Shown here: positions 19,146-27,924 of the stretch, piece after piece | Layout of the letters: every line of letters begins with the position of its first letter | Position numbering within the stretch: position 1 is the stretch's first letter | Assembly: GCF_009908315.1 (NCBI RefSeq) | Contig: NZ_JAAATW010000001.1 | Location: 62,001 to 126,000, forward strand | DNA: 64,000 bases | Direction: 5' to 3' | From: Paragemmobacter ruber | GTDB lineage: Bacteria; Pseudomonadota; Alphaproteobacteria; Rhodobacterales; Rhodobacteraceae | Program-made: the position numbers and the translations under genes | Notes under the pieces: generated by a model | The model's database searches: none | The model's input: only the letters and a program-made list of their open reading frames with translations | What the model was told of the DNA's origin: nothing

Positions 19146-20660
19146 ATGAATGTTCTCGTCTGGTTCAAACGCGACCTGCGCCCCCACGATCACCCCGCCC
19201 TCGCGCGCGCCGCCGAATGTGGCGCCGTGCTGCCGCTCTACATCGTGGAACCCGCGCTCTGGCAGCAGCCCGACGCCGCCGCCCGGCAATGGTCTTTCAT
19301 CGCGGAATCGCTTGCCGATCTGCGCGCCGAACTGGGCGCGCTGGGCGCCCCCCTCGTGATCCGCGTGGGCGAGGCGGAACAGGTGCTCGACCGGCTCTGC
19401 CGCCAGCACCACATCGCCCGCCTCCTCAGCCATGAGGAAACCGGCAACCTCTGGACCTATGCTCGCGACCGCCGCGTCGCCGCCTGGGCGCGCAGCGCGG
19501 GCGTCCTGTGGGAAGAGATGCCCCAGCAGGGCGTCATCCGCCGCCTGCCCCATCGCGACGGCTGGGCGCGCCGCCGCGACAGTTTCGTGGCCGCCGCCCC
19601 GGTCCCCGCACCCGCCGCACTCACCCCCGTGCCGGGGGTGGAACCCGGCGCCATCCCCACCGCCCGCGCCCTGCGCCTGCCCGATGACGCCTGCGCCCAC
19701 CGCCAGAAGGGCGGGCGCGCGCAGGGCCTGCTCCTGCTCGACAGCTTCCTCACCCGGCGCGGCGAAGGCTACCGCGCCGCCATGTCCTCGCCCGTCACCG
19801 GCGAACGCGCCTGCTCGCGCCTCTCCGCCCATCTCGCCTTCGGCACCCTCTCCTCGCGCGAGGTGGTGCAGGCCGCCGCCGCCCGCGCGGCAGAACGTCC
19901 CGGCGGGCGCTGGCCCGGCGCGCTGGCCAGTTTCCAAAGCCGGATGGCCTGGCGCGATCACTTCATGCAAAAGCTCGAATCCGAACCCGCGATCGAGATC
20001 CGCGCGCTCCACCGCGCCGCGGATGCCCTGCGCCCGCGCGAACCCGACGCCGCCCGCCTGCAGGCCTGGGAGGCAGGCGAAACCGGCCTGCCCTTCCTCG
20101 ACGCCTGCATCCGCTATCTGCGCGCGACAGGCTGGCTCAACTTCCGCATGCGCAGCATGGTGATGGCGGTGGCCTCCTATCACCTCTGGCTCGACTGGCG
20201 CGCGACCGGCGCGATCCTCGCCCGCCGCTTCACCGATTACGAACCCGGAATCCACTGGCCGCAGGTTCAGATGCAGGCGGGTGTCACGGGGATCAACACG
20301 ATCCGCATCTACAACCCCGTAAAGCAGGGCCATGATCAGGATCCGACCGGCGCCTTCACCCGGCGCTGGCTGCCCGAACTCGCCGCCGTGCCCGATCCCT
20401 TCCTGCAGGAGCCGTGGAAATGGCCCGGCGCGCGCGGCGTTCTGGGGCGGCTCTATCCCGAACCCGTGGTCGATGTCGCCGCCGCCGCCCGGGCCGCGCG
20501 GGATGCCTGCTGGGGCCTGCGCAAGGACCGCAGCTACCGGCAAGAGGTGGCCGAGGTAATCGAACGCCACGCCAGCCGCGCCGATCCCCGCTTCGTCAAC
20601 GACCGCAGCCCAAGGCCGAAGCGCCGCGCAGATGCGGCCCAGATGAGCCTCGACCTCTGA
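19146..20660 (+). CDS. Deoxyribodipyrimidine photolyase / cryptochrome family
   Basis: A 504-residue flavoprotein that repairs UV-induced pyrimidine dimers with blue light, or acts as a related photoreceptor. The N-terminal photolyase a/b domain begins VLVWFKRDLR (1-~135); the C-terminal FAD-binding helical domain (about 210-480) has the LSAHLAFGTLSSREV and GLPFLDAC segments, TGWLNFRMRSM, and GINTIRIYNPVKQG near the FAD pocket. DUF2256 overlaps its stop codon, a common pairing for this family. CPD versus 6-4 or cryptochrome function cannot be decided by eye. Confidence 0.92.
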   Translation: MNVLVWFKRDLRPHDHPALARAAECGAVLPLYIVEPALWQQPDAAARQWSFIAESLADLRAELGALGAPLVIRVGEAEQVLDRLCRQHHIARLLSHEETGNLWTYARDRRVAAWARSAGVLWEEMPQQGVIRRLPHRDGWARRRDSFVAAAPVPAPAALTPVPGVEPGAIPTARALRLPDDACAHRQKGGRAQGLLLLDSFLTRRGEGYRAAMSSPVTGERACSRLSAHLAFGTLSSREVVQAAAARAAERPGGRWPGALASFQSRMAWRDHFMQKLESEPAIEIRALHRAADALRPREPDAARLQAWEAGETGLPFLDACIRYLRATGWLNFRMRSMVMAVASYHLWLDWRATGAILARRFTDYEPGIHWPQVQMQAGVTGINTIRIYNPVKQGHDQDPTGAFTRRWLPELAAVPDPFLQEPWKWPGARGVLGRLYPEPVVDVAAAARAARDACWGLRKDRSYRQEVAEVIERHASRADPRFVNDRSPRPKRRADAAQMSLDL

Positions 20661-20839
20661 TGGCCAAGATGCGCAAGAAGGGCGATCTGCCCACCAAAAC
20701 CTGCGCCTCCTGCGGCCTGCCCTTCACCTGGCGCAAAAAGTGGGAGAAGGTCTGGGACGAAGTGAAATACTGCTCCGACCGCTGCCGCGCCCAACGCAGC
20801 ATGGGCAAGTCTGCCCATCCTACGGAAACGAAGCGTTAA
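20660..20839 (+). CDS. DUF2256 zinc-ribbon-like small protein
   Basis: A 59-residue protein starting on an ATG that shares one base with the photolyase stop (TGATG), so translation is coupled. It has the DUF2256 layout: CASCGLPFTWRKKWEKVW then YCSDRCR, giving four cysteines that could hold zinc. DUF2256 genes often accompany photolyase/cryptochrome genes, but the function is not established. The last ~12 codons run through a REP-like palindrome (20801-20823), so the C-terminus may have been altered by it. Confidence 0.85.
   Translation: MAKMRKKGDLPTKTCASCGLPFTWRKKWEKVWDEVKYCSDRCRAQRSMGKSAHPTETKR
20801..20823. repeat. REP-like palindrome inside the DUF2256 3' end
   Basis: ATGGGCA...TGCCCAT stem (20801-20807 with 20812-20818), continuing into CCTAC, which gives the GCCCATCCTAC element shared with the copies at 21371 and 21414. 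Confidence 0.75.
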
Positions 20840-20862
20840 CTCCGCGCCGCTACCCTGCGGCG

Positions 20863-21417
20863 ATGACCAGCTATCGCCGCTTGCGCATCTCCGGGGGCAG
20901 CTATGCCTTCACCCTGTGTTTGGAAGAACGGGGCAGCACGCTGCTCCTGGACCGGATCGACCCGCTGCGCGCCGCCTGGCGCGAGGCGTTCATGGCCTTT
21001 CCCGCCACCCTCCATGCCGTGGTGATCCTGCCCGACCATCTGCATGTCGTTCTGACCGAGCCGGAGGGTGAGGTGCATTTCTCCCACCGCTGGCAACGGC
21101 TGAAGGCCCGCTTCAGCCAAGGCATTGCCGAGCGTGCGCCCCCGCGCCCGAGCCTCGCACGCAAGCGCGAGGCGGGCATCTGGCAGCGGCGGTTCTGGGA
21201 ACATGCGCTGCGCGACGGGGATGCGGTGCAGCAGGCCATGGCCTATTGCCGGCATGATCCGGTGCGCCATGGTCTGGTCCGCGACGCGGCGGACTGGCCC
21301 TATCTCACGCTCCGCGATGGCCCGGCCCGGGCGTGGCCCAGCCCCCCAGGCGCGCGGGTGGCGGGGCCGCGTAGGATGGGCCATCCGGCCCATGGGCCGT
21401 TCGGGCCGTCCCCGTAG
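20863..21417 (+). CDS. REP-associated tyrosine transposase (RAYT, Y1 family)
   Basis: A 184-residue single-strand transposase related to IS200/IS605 TnpA and thought to move or maintain REP palindromes. The HUH-type motif reads VVILPDHLHVVL (about residues 46-57), and the catalytic Tyr is in MAYCRHDPVRHGLV (about residue 128). REP palindromes lie upstream (20801), within its own 3' end (21371) and directly after (21414). The last ~18 residues are encoded by a REP copy, so the functional protein may have ended earlier. The start at 20863 lies 24 bp past the DUF2256 stop. Confidence 0.87.
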   Translation: MTSYRRLRISGGSYAFTLCLEERGSTLLLDRIDPLRAAWREAFMAFPATLHAVVILPDHLHVVLTEPEGEVHFSHRWQRLKARFSQGIAERAPPRPSLARKREAGIWQRRFWEHALRDGDAVQQAMAYCRHDPVRHGLVRDAADWPYLTLRDGPARAWPSPPGARVAGPRRMGHPAHGPFGPSP

Positions 21418-21441
21418 GATGGGCACAAGTGCCCATCCTAC
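21371..21441. repeat. REP palindrome pair at the RAYT 3' end
   Basis: Two GTAGGATGGGC elements, at 21371 and 21414. The second forms a perfect 13-bp stem (21414-21426 with 21429-21441) with an AA loop. It overlaps the RAYT stop and the last four bases of the convergent SRPBCC gene, and probably also terminates transcription from both sides. Confidence 0.85.
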
Positions 21442-22337
21442 CCCAGCAGCGCCGCCAGCTTGCCCAGCGTCTGCAGACCCAGCGCCTCGGCCCCGAAGCC
21501 CTTCGCCTCCTGCCACTCCCCCTCGGTGGCAAAGGCCATGCCCAGCGTCACCCGGGTCGCGCCCCCCGCCTCCTCGAACCGCACCCAGGCATCGGCGTGC
21601 TTCGGCCCGTCCTCGCCCCAGTGCAGCGCATAGTCGATCCGCGCCTCAGGGATCACCGCCGCATAGCGGTGATGGTTCGGCCAGACCGTGCCATCCGGCC
21701 CGATCATGTCGAACACCCATTCCCCGCCCGCCCGCAGGTCGATCCGCCGCGTCCGGCAGGAAAACCCCTCCGGCCCCCACCAGCGCGGCAAGGTCTCGGC
21801 GCTCCACCACGCGCCCCAGACGGCCGCCGGGGGCGCCGCGATCACCCGTTCGATCACCATCACCCGCCGCGCCAACGCCGCCAGGTTGTCCAGCCCGGCC
21901 GCAAATCCAGCGCGATAGCCTGCCGTCATGTCCTCGGCCAGATTGGCCAGCTGCACCGTCACCTGCAGGCCGCTGCCCCCGCCTTCCGCCGCGATCCGCG
22001 CCGTCACCAGCGCGCCGGACAAGCTAACCCCGGCGCGCGACACCACCTCGTAATTCACGCTGCGGCCCGCAGCGCGATCCAAGGCCCCCTCCCCCGGCGC
22101 CACCATGTCCAGCCAGCCCAGCTCGCAGCGGATATCCGGCTCCCCCGCGACCTTGCAGAGCGACACCTCCCGCCCGCCCACCCGGCTGTCGGCCTCAAGG
22201 AATTCCACCGCCACCACCGGGCTTGGCGCCGCCCAGATCGCCCGCGCGGCGGGTGCCGTCCAGACCTGCCACAGCACCGCGGGCGCCACCGGCAAGGCCC
22301 GCTCGAACGCCAGCGTCGCAAAGGATCCGGCCGTCAC
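21438..22337 (-). CDS. Tandem SRPBCC (AHSA1-type) domain protein
   Basis: A 299-residue protein with two helix-grip (START-like) domains: residues ~8-145, and ~158-297 beginning VIERVIAAPPAAVWGAWWSAETLPRWWGP. These fold around hydrophobic ligands; substrates are generally unknown. It starts on a GTG overlapping the stop of the preceding SRPBCC gene by 4 bp, so the two are translationally coupled behind an ArsR regulator. Confidence 0.85.
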   Translation of the reverse strand: MTAGSFATLAFERALPVAPAVLWQVWTAPAARAIWAAPSPVVAVEFLEADSRVGGREVSLCKVAGEPDIRCELGWLDMVAPGEGALDRAAGRSVNYEVVSRAGVSLSGALVTARIAAEGGGSGLQVTVQLANLAEDMTAGYRAGFAAGLDNLAALARRVMVIERVIAAPPAAVWGAWWSAETLPRWWGPEGFSCRTRRIDLRAGGEWVFDMIGPDGTVWPNHHRYAAVIPEARIDYALHWGEDGPKHADAWVRFEEAGGATRVTLGMAFATEGEWQEAKGFGAEALGLQTLGKLAALLG

Positions 22338-22816
22338 GCACCCAGCCCCTGCGCATGGGCCTCAAGCTGCTGGGCCACCGTGCCCCACCCGTCGTGAAAG
22401 CCCATCTCGCGATGCTGCCGCGCCGCATCGGCGTTGCGATGCCGCGCCACGGCCTTGTACCGCGTGCGCCCCCCGCCCAGATCATCGAAGGTCACGATCG
22501 CCGTCATGAACGGCTCCGGCGCGGGCTTCCATCCCACCGTATAGGCATCGGTGAACACCAGCCGCGCCTCCGGCACCACCTCGAGATAAACCCCCCTGTT
22601 CTCCATCAGGTTGCCCTCAACCTCGAAGGTCGTGTTGCAGGCCCCGCCCACCCGCACCTCCAGCAGGCAATCCACCACGCGATGCGGCTTTGGCACGAAC
22701 CACTGCTTCAGATGCTCGGCTTGCGTCCAGCAGCGCCAGATCAGCGCGCGCGGCGCCGCCAGGTCACGTTCCAGCACAAGATCAAGCTCCGGGTCCAGAT
22801 CGCTCTCACTGGTCAT
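22334..22816 (-). CDS. SRPBCC (AHSA1-type) domain protein
   Basis: A 160-residue single helix-grip domain protein (LERDLAAPRALIWRCWTQAEHL..., ending HDGWGTVAQQLEAHAQGL). The ATG at 22816 has AGGAGG six bases upstream, inside the end of the ArsR gene, which overlaps by 11 bp; a GTG two codons earlier is less likely. It is the middle gene of a compact ArsR-SRPBCC-SRPBCC operon. Ligand unknown. Confidence 0.87.
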   Translation of the reverse strand: MTSESDLDPELDLVLERDLAAPRALIWRCWTQAEHLKQWFVPKPHRVVDCLLEVRVGGACNTTFEVEGNLMENRGVYLEVVPEARLVFTDAYTVGWKPAPEPFMTAIVTFDDLGGGRTRYKAVARHRNADAARQHREMGFHDGWGTVAQQLEAHAQGLGA

Positions 22817-23153
22817 GCCCACCCTCCTTCATCAGTTGCATCACGTAGGCTTCCAACCGGTCCAGCCGCGCCTCCCACAGCGAGCGCTGCGCCTCCATCC
22901 AGTCTCGCGCCGGCGCCAGCGCCCCCGGCACAAAGGCGCAGGTGCGGATGCGCCCGTCCTTCGCCGAAGCGATCAGCCCCGCCGCCTCCAGCACCCCCAG
23001 ATGCTTGAGCACCGTCGGCAGCCGCAGCCCCGTAGGCGCGGCCAGCTCCGTCACCGTCAAAGGCCCCGCCGCCAGACGCGCCAGCATCGCCCGCCGCGTC
23101 GGATCGGACAGGGCGTGAAACAGCGCGGAAAGGTCAGGATCATGCTTAGCCAT
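22806..23153 (-). CDS. ArsR family winged-helix regulator
   Basis: A 115-residue repressor-type protein. The ArsR HTH occupies residues 5-85 (LFHALSDPTRRAMLARLAAGPLTVTELA, then LPTVLKHLGVLEAAGLI). No cysteine pair for metal sensing is seen. It belongs to the group that precedes SRPBCC/AHSA1 genes and probably autoregulates the three-gene operon. ATG 23153 is chosen over 23168 because homology begins at MAKHDPDL. Confidence 0.9.
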   Translation of the reverse strand: MAKHDPDLSALFHALSDPTRRAMLARLAAGPLTVTELAAPTGLRLPTVLKHLGVLEAAGLIASAKDGRIRTCAFVPGALAPARDWMEAQRSLWEARLDRLEAYVMQLMKEGGHDQ

Positions 23154-23316
23154 ACGGCTTAGTAACACACCCCACCCGAGTCGTGAAAGAAAAACTTAGC
23201 CAAAAGGCAAAGCTTTCACCCGCCACCCCATCCTCTCGCAAAGCCAAAAGGTGATGTTCGGAAATTCCCGCCAATCTCCCCGGCCTCATGGTTGCGGCCC
23301 CCGGCCTGCATTTTAT

Positions 23317-23328
23317 ATGGTGTGCCAT
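23317..23328. promoter_or_regulatory. Operator-like palindrome upstream of malate synthase
   Basis: ATGGTGTGCCAT, a near-palindrome 27 bp before the glcB start. It resembles the perfect ATGGTATACCAT at 57278 in the GntR-controlled region, so a GntR/FadR-type operator is possible. No regulator gene is adjacent. Confidence 0.35.
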
Positions 23329-23354
23329 CGCATACCGAAATTCAGGAGGCGCGC

Positions 23355-25505
23355 ATGGAACGTCTGGATCGCAACGGCCTGCAGGTGGATGCCCGCCTCG
23401 CGCGCTTTGTCGAGGAACGCGCCCTGCCCGGTACCGGCATCGCGCCTGCCCGCTTCTGGCAAGGGCTGGCCGAGGCCGTGGCCACCTGCGGCGCGGAAAA
23501 CCGCCGCCTCATCGACATCCGCGCCCGCCTGCAGGCGCAGATCGACGACTGGCACCGCGCCCGGCGCGGCCAACCCCATGACGCGGTCGCCTACACCGCC
23601 TTCCTGCGCGAGATCGGCTACCTCCTGCCCGAAGGCCCCGATTTCACCATCCGCACCTCCGGCACCGATCCCGAAATCGCCACCACCCCCGGCCCGCAAC
23701 TGGTGGTGCCGGTGATGAACGCGCGCTATGCGTTGAACGCCGCCAACGCCCGCTGGGGATCGCTTTACGATGCGCTCTACGGCACCGATGCCTTGGGCGA
23801 CGCGCCGCAGGGCAAGGACTACGATCCCGCCCGCGGCGCCCGGGTCATCGCCTGGGCCAAGGCCTTTCTCGATGACGTGGCCCCCCTCGCGACGGGCAGC
23901 CATGCCGACACAACCGCCTACCGCGTGCAGGACGGGGCCCTGTCGCCCGCGCTCAAGACCCCCGCCCAGTTCGCAGGCTATCGCGGCGACCCCGCCGCCC
24001 CCTCGGCCGTCCTGTTGCGCAACAACGGCCTCCACCTTGTCCTGCGCATCGACCCCGGCCACCGCATCGGCGCGGCCGACCCCGCCGGTGTCGCCGACAT
24101 CCGGATGGAGGCCGCGCTTTCCGCCATCATGGACCTCGAAGACAGCATCGCCGCCGTGGATGCCGAAGACAAGGTCGCCGCCTATGCCAATTGGCTCGGC
24201 CTGATGAAGGGCGATCTGGTGGAAATGGTGCAGAAAGGCGACCGCACCATCGAACGCCGCCTGCGCGACGACTATGCCTTCACCGCCCCCGATGGCACCC
24301 CGCTCACGCTCAAGGGCCGCGCGCTCATGCTCGTGCGCAATGTGGGCCATCTGATGACCAACCCCGCCATCCTCGATGCGCAGGGGCGCGAGGTGGGCGA
24401 AGGCATCATGGATGCCTTCATCACCACGCTCTGCGCGCTCCACGACCTGCAAAAGACGCAAGGCCCGCGCAACTCGCTCCACGGCTCGGTCTATGTGGTC
24501 AAGCCCAAGATGCACGGCCCCGAGGAAGTCGCCCTCGCCTGCGCGATCTTCGACCGGGTAGAGGAAACGCTCGCCCTCCCCCGCTTCACCGTCAAGCTCG
24601 GCATCATGGACGAGGAACGCCGCACCAGCGCCAACCTCAAGGAAGCCATCCGCGCCGCCGCCGACCGCGTGGCCTTCATCAATACAGGCTTCCTCGACCG
24701 CACGGGGGACGAGATCCACACCGCGATGGAGGCAGGCCCGATGATCCGCAAGGGCGACATGAAGAACGCCCCCTGGATCAAGAGCTATGAGGATCGCAAC
24801 GTCGACATCGGGCTGGCCTGCGGCCTCAAGGGCCGCGCCCAGATCGGCAAGGGCATGTGGGCCATGCCCGACCGGATGGCCGACATGCTCCGCGCCAAGA
24901 TCGCCCACCCGCAGGCGGGCGCCACCTGCGCCTGGGTGCCCTCCCCCACCGCCGCCACCCTGCACGCCACCCATTACCACCGCATCGACGTGCTGGCCCG
25001 GCAGGCCGAGATCGCCGCCGCAGGCCCCCGCGGGCGGCTGGAGGACCTGCTCACCCTCCCCCTCGCCGAGGGCGTGAACTGGTCCGACGCCGACATCCGC
25101 GACGAGGTGGAAAACAACGCCCAAGGCATCCTCGGCTATGTCGTGCGCTGGGTGGATCAGGGCATCGGCTGCTCCAAGGTGCCCGACATCCACGATGTGG
25201 GCCTGATGGAAGACCGCGCCACCTGCCGCATCTCGGCGCAGGCGCTGGCCAACTGGCTGCACCACGGCGTGGTGACCGAGGCGCAGGTGATGGCCGCCTT
25301 CCGCAAGATGGCCGCCGTGGTGGATCGGCAGAACGCAGGCGACCCCGCCTATCGCCCGATGGCCCCCGCCTTCGACGGCGTGGCCTTCAAGGCCGCCTGC
25401 GATCTGGTGTTCCAGGGCCGCGCACAGCCCTCGGGCTATACCGAACCCGTGCTGCACCGCCGCCGTCTGGAACTCAAGGCCCGCGCGCGGCTCCACGCCG
25501 TCTGA
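23355..25505 (+). CDS. glcB: Malate synthase G
   Basis: Condenses glyoxylate with acetyl-CoA to malate in the glyoxylate shunt or glycolate use. It has 716 residues, the length of the G isoform. ATG 23355 has an AGGAGG ribosome site six bases away; the upstream extension to 23292 is not conserved-looking. Visible family segments: [43 protein letters not shown], a KPKMHGP stretch and [16 protein letters not shown]. Isocitrate lyase is not in the window. Confidence 0.96.
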   Translation: MERLDRNGLQVDARLARFVEERALPGTGIAPARFWQGLAEAVATCGAENRRLIDIRARLQAQIDDWHRARRGQPHDAVAYTAFLREIGYLLPEGPDFTIRTSGTDPEIATTPGPQLVVPVMNARYALNAANARWGSLYDALYGTDALGDAPQGKDYDPARGARVIAWAKAFLDDVAPLATGSHADTTAYRVQDGALSPALKTPAQFAGYRGDPAAPSAVLLRNNGLHLVLRIDPGHRIGAADPAGVADIRMEAALSAIMDLEDSIAAVDAEDKVAAYANWLGLMKGDLVEMVQKGDRTIERRLRDDYAFTAPDGTPLTLKGRALMLVRNVGHLMTNPAILDAQGREVGEGIMDAFITTLCALHDLQKTQGPRNSLHGSVYVVKPKMHGPEEVALACAIFDRVEETLALPRFTVKLGIMDEERRTSANLKEAIRAAADRVAFINTGFLDRTGDEIHTAMEAGPMIRKGDMKNAPWIKSYEDRNVDIGLACGLKGRAQIGKGMWAMPDRMADMLRAKIAHPQAGATCAWVPSPTAATLHATHYHRIDVLARQAEIAAAGPRGRLEDLLTLPLAEGVNWSDADIRDEVENNAQGILGYVVRWVDQGIGCSKVPDIHDVGLMEDRATCRISAQALANWLHHGVVTEAQVMAAFRKMAAVVDRQNAGDPAYRPMAPAFDGVAFKAACDLVFQGRAQPSGYTEPVLHRRRLELKARARLHAV

Positions 25506-25584
25506 CGCCAATCAGATTGCGCGGGCATACGCCCGCATGCCTTTTGCCTCGCCTGCGCGCGTGCCGCGCTCGGCTCAGGTTTTT

Positions 25585-25631
25585 GGGTATTTTTCCAAGG
25601 TGAAAGCCGCTTCATCTTGGCCAAAATACCC
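25585..25631. repeat. Imperfect inverted repeat with GGGTATTTT ends
   Basis: Arms of about 23 bases (gggtatttttccaagg... and ...ccaaaataccc) are imperfectly complementary and adjacent. It sits in the 249-bp gap between convergent glcB and bolA and could terminate either. The rest of the gap is GC-rich with no recognisable gene. Confidence 0.6.
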
Positions 25632-25754
25632 GCGGGGGAGACGCCCGGAACGGGCGACGGGGGCGGCAGCCCCCCAACCCCGAGCCGAAGCGCGTCCGCG
25701 CGCAGGCGAGACAAAGGGAATGCGCAGCCCCCTTGGGGGCAAGCTCAATTCACC

Positions 25755-26006
25755 TCACGCGATATCCAGCGCCAGCGCATGGATGCGGGTGTTCAGGTCC
25801 CCCAGCGCCTTCTGCACCGCCCGGTGCCGCTCCAGCCGGCCCATCGTCGCGAAGGCGGCCGCCCGGATCTTCACGCGGAAATGGCTTTCGCCCGATCCGT
25901 CATCGCCCGCATGGCCCGCATGGCGGTGACTTTCGTTCTCCACCTCAAGCAACGTGGGCTGGAAAGCCTCGGTCAGCCTCTGGGTGATTTCGTCGCGCAC
26001 GGCCAT
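25755..26006 (-). CDS. bolA: BolA family protein
   Basis: An 83-residue BolA/IbaG-type protein, a partner of monothiol glutaredoxins in iron-sulfur trafficking and stress morphology. The fold signature is visible: an N-terminal helix (RDEITQRLTEAFQP), then the conserved ESHRHAGH segment and ESHFRVKI, ending RHRAVQKAL. ATG 26006 is chosen on homology; the long frame upstream is antisense of the J-domain gene. Divergent from that gene. Confidence 0.9.
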   Translation of the reverse strand: MAVRDEITQRLTEAFQPTLLEVENESHRHAGHAGDDGSGESHFRVKIRAAAFATMGRLERHRAVQKALGDLNTRIHALALDIA

Positions 26007-26083
26007 TTTTCGCCGCCCCCTCTTCTCTCTGCTGCAAGAACCCCTAAACTCTCGCCTCCGAGTCGGAAAGGCCAGCCTCACCC

Positions 26084-26719
26084 ATGTCCACCCGCCCCCC
26101 CTTCGAGTTCGATATCCGCGTCTCTTCCGACAAGAAGCGCCGCAAGACCGGCCGTCGCGGCATGTCCGGCGCGTTCGAGACGTCGCAGAAGAATTGCGAC
26201 TATCCCGGCTGTTCCGAACAGGGGGCCTACCGCGCGCCGAAATCGCCCGACCACCTCGATGAATATTTCTGGTTCTGCAAGGATCATGTCCGCGAATACA
26301 ACCTGAAGTGGAACTTCTTCCAGGGCACCACGGATGAGGAGTTCCAGAAATTCCTCGAGAAAGACCGTTTGTGGGGCCGCGAAACCCAACCCTTCGGCAA
26401 AAGGCCCGATGAAGGCCGCGCCTGGCAACGGCTGGGCGTGGATGATCCGATGGCGATCCTGGGCGAAAAGGCCACGCTGAACCCGGCCAAGCCCACGGGC
26501 AATGCCACGCGCAAGCTGCCCGCCACCGAACGCAAGGCGCTGGAGATCCTCGACGCCCGCGACACCATGACCAAGGCGGAAATCCGCAAGCAGTACAAAT
26601 CACTGGTCAAGGATCTGCACCCCGACATGAACGGCGGCGACCGGTCGGATGAAGACCGCCTGCAAGAGGTCGTCTGGGCCTGGGATCAGATCAAGGACAG
26701 CCGCTACTTCCGCGACTGA
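26084..26719 (+). CDS. J-domain (DnaJ-type) protein with N-terminal Cys motif
   Basis: A 211-residue protein with a C-terminal J domain (about 150-205) containing the HPD tripeptide in VKDLHPDMNG, which stimulates Hsp70/DnaK ATPase. The N-terminal half has a CDYPGCSEQ...FCKDH arrangement (three Cys and a His) that could bind zinc. The usual DnaJ G/F and zinc domains are absent. In related bacteria this gene precedes cobS; here two minus-strand genes lie between. The client is unknown. Confidence 0.87.
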   Translation: MSTRPPFEFDIRVSSDKKRRKTGRRGMSGAFETSQKNCDYPGCSEQGAYRAPKSPDHLDEYFWFCKDHVREYNLKWNFFQGTTDEEFQKFLEKDRLWGRETQPFGKRPDEGRAWQRLGVDDPMAILGEKATLNPAKPTGNATRKLPATERKALEILDARDTMTKAEIRKQYKSLVKDLHPDMNGGDRSDEDRLQEVVWAWDQIKDSRYFRD

Positions 26720-27186
26720 TCCCCCGCGCCGTCGTCGAACCGGCGCGGGCGCCGCTGGCGCAGCGCCATCACCTGCGCCGCCCCGCAGGCAAAGACCGCA
26801 CTGCCCCAGGCCAGCGGATGCGCAGGCAGCGCCAGAAGCAGGCCCAGCGCCCCGCCCTCGGGCGGCAGCACCGGCAGGATCACCGCCCCGGCCAGCCCCG
26901 CGCCCGCCAGCACCACCAGCGTCAGCCCCGCCGCGCGCAGCCAACCCGCCACCCCCGGCGCGCCAAAGCTCGGCGCCACCAGCCAGCCCAGCAGCACCGC
27001 CACCGGCAGGGCGCGCACGAAGGCAGGCGTGAACAGCGCCGAGGCCTCGGTATCCGCGCCCAGTTCCGCCCGCGCCACCGCCGCCGCCGTCAGCAGCGCC
27101 AGCGGCAGCACCAGCGTCAGACGATGGCGCAGCGTCATGGGAAGGGGATGGGGATGGGGTCGGGCCGCGGGGTCGGGCAGGGTCAT
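26704..27186 (-). CDS. Hypothetical four-helix membrane protein
   Basis: A 160-residue protein with four predicted hydrophobic segments (about 22-40, 58-75, 83-105 and 118-138) and a basic C-terminus. The start at 27186 has CGGAG; an internal ATG at 27138 has a near-identical CCCATGAC context and is an alternative. Its 3' end overlaps the J-domain gene tail-to-tail by 16 bp. I do not recognise the family. Confidence 0.65.
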   Translation of the reverse strand: MTLPDPAARPHPHPLPMTLRHRLTLVLPLALLTAAAVARAELGADTEASALFTPAFVRALPVAVLLGWLVAPSFGAPGVAGWLRAAGLTLVVLAGAGLAGAVILPVLPPEGGALGLLLALPAHPLAWGSAVFACGAAQVMALRQRRPRRFDDGAGDQSRK

Positions 27187-27236
27187 GGGAACTCCGGTTC
27201 GCTCACGCCCCTATCTGGCCCGCCCGCCCCGCCCGA

Positions 27237-27710
27237 TCAAGCCGGGCGAAAGATCAACGCCGCCCCGTTCAGGCAATGCCGCTTGCCCGTGGGTTTCGGG
27301 CCATCATCGAAGATATGCCCGAAATGCCCCCCGCAATTGCGGCAATGCACCTCGGTCCGCGTGGCAAACAGCCGGTTGTCCTCTTTCGTCCCGATCGCCC
27401 CGGGCAGCGCCTGCCAGAAGCTGGGCCAGCCCGTCCCGCTGTCATACTTGTGCTCCGATGCATAGACCGCCAGATCGCAGCCCGCACAGTGGTAAAGCCC
27501 CGCCCGCGTCTCCTTGTCCAATGGGCTGGTCCCCGCCCGCTCCGTCTCCTCCTGCCGCAGCACGGCATATTGCAGCGGCGTCAGCCGCGCCCGCCATTCG
27601 GCATCGGTCAGGCGGAAGGGGAAATCCCCCCCGGCCGCGACACCCCGGCCCGGCAGCGCAAGGGCAAAGGGGGCAAGCGCGCAAAGGCGCAGAAGCTGGC
27701 GGCGATGCAT
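27237..27710 (-). CDS. msrB: Peptide-methionine (R)-S-oxide reductase, exported
   Basis: Reduces methionine-R-sulfoxide in proteins. 157 residues: a Tat-like signal ([14 protein letters not shown]..., about 1-26) precedes the MsrB domain (about 30-156). Zinc ligands are the YHCAGC and CRNCGG pairs, and the catalytic Cys is in KRHCLNG. The signal suggests periplasmic repair. AGGAGG-like ribosome site (GGAGG) present. Family call is firm; export is inferred. Confidence 0.93.
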   Translation of the reverse strand: MHRRQLLRLCALAPFALALPGRGVAAGGDFPFRLTDAEWRARLTPLQYAVLRQEETERAGTSPLDKETRAGLYHCAGCDLAVYASEHKYDSGTGWPSFWQALPGAIGTKEDNRLFATRTEVHCRNCGGHFGHIFDDGPKPTGKRHCLNGAALIFRPA

Positions 27711-27924
27711 CGGATGTCCTCCCTTTGATGCGGATCACTCTACCCCATCTTACGCCGCCCGCCGCCCCCGGGTTTCACCGCCTCACGCAATCGCGTTCCG
27801 CCCCCACCCCGCCACCCCCGCAATGTCGCCTCCGGCCGCAATCACGCCGCCCTTCCCCTTGCAGCCCCCCGCGTTATGTTCCACACACGCGCAAGGGCCC
27901 GATCCCCGGGCGCAGGCGATAACG

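Noticed and set aside
23313-25511. Minus-strand open frame of 732 codons
   Set aside because: Exact antisense of malate synthase G, which has clear family motifs.
27711-27924. Cobalamin riboswitch upstream of cobS
   Set aside because: The gap is short and Pro-codon-like GC-rich, with no B12-box sequence that I could find.
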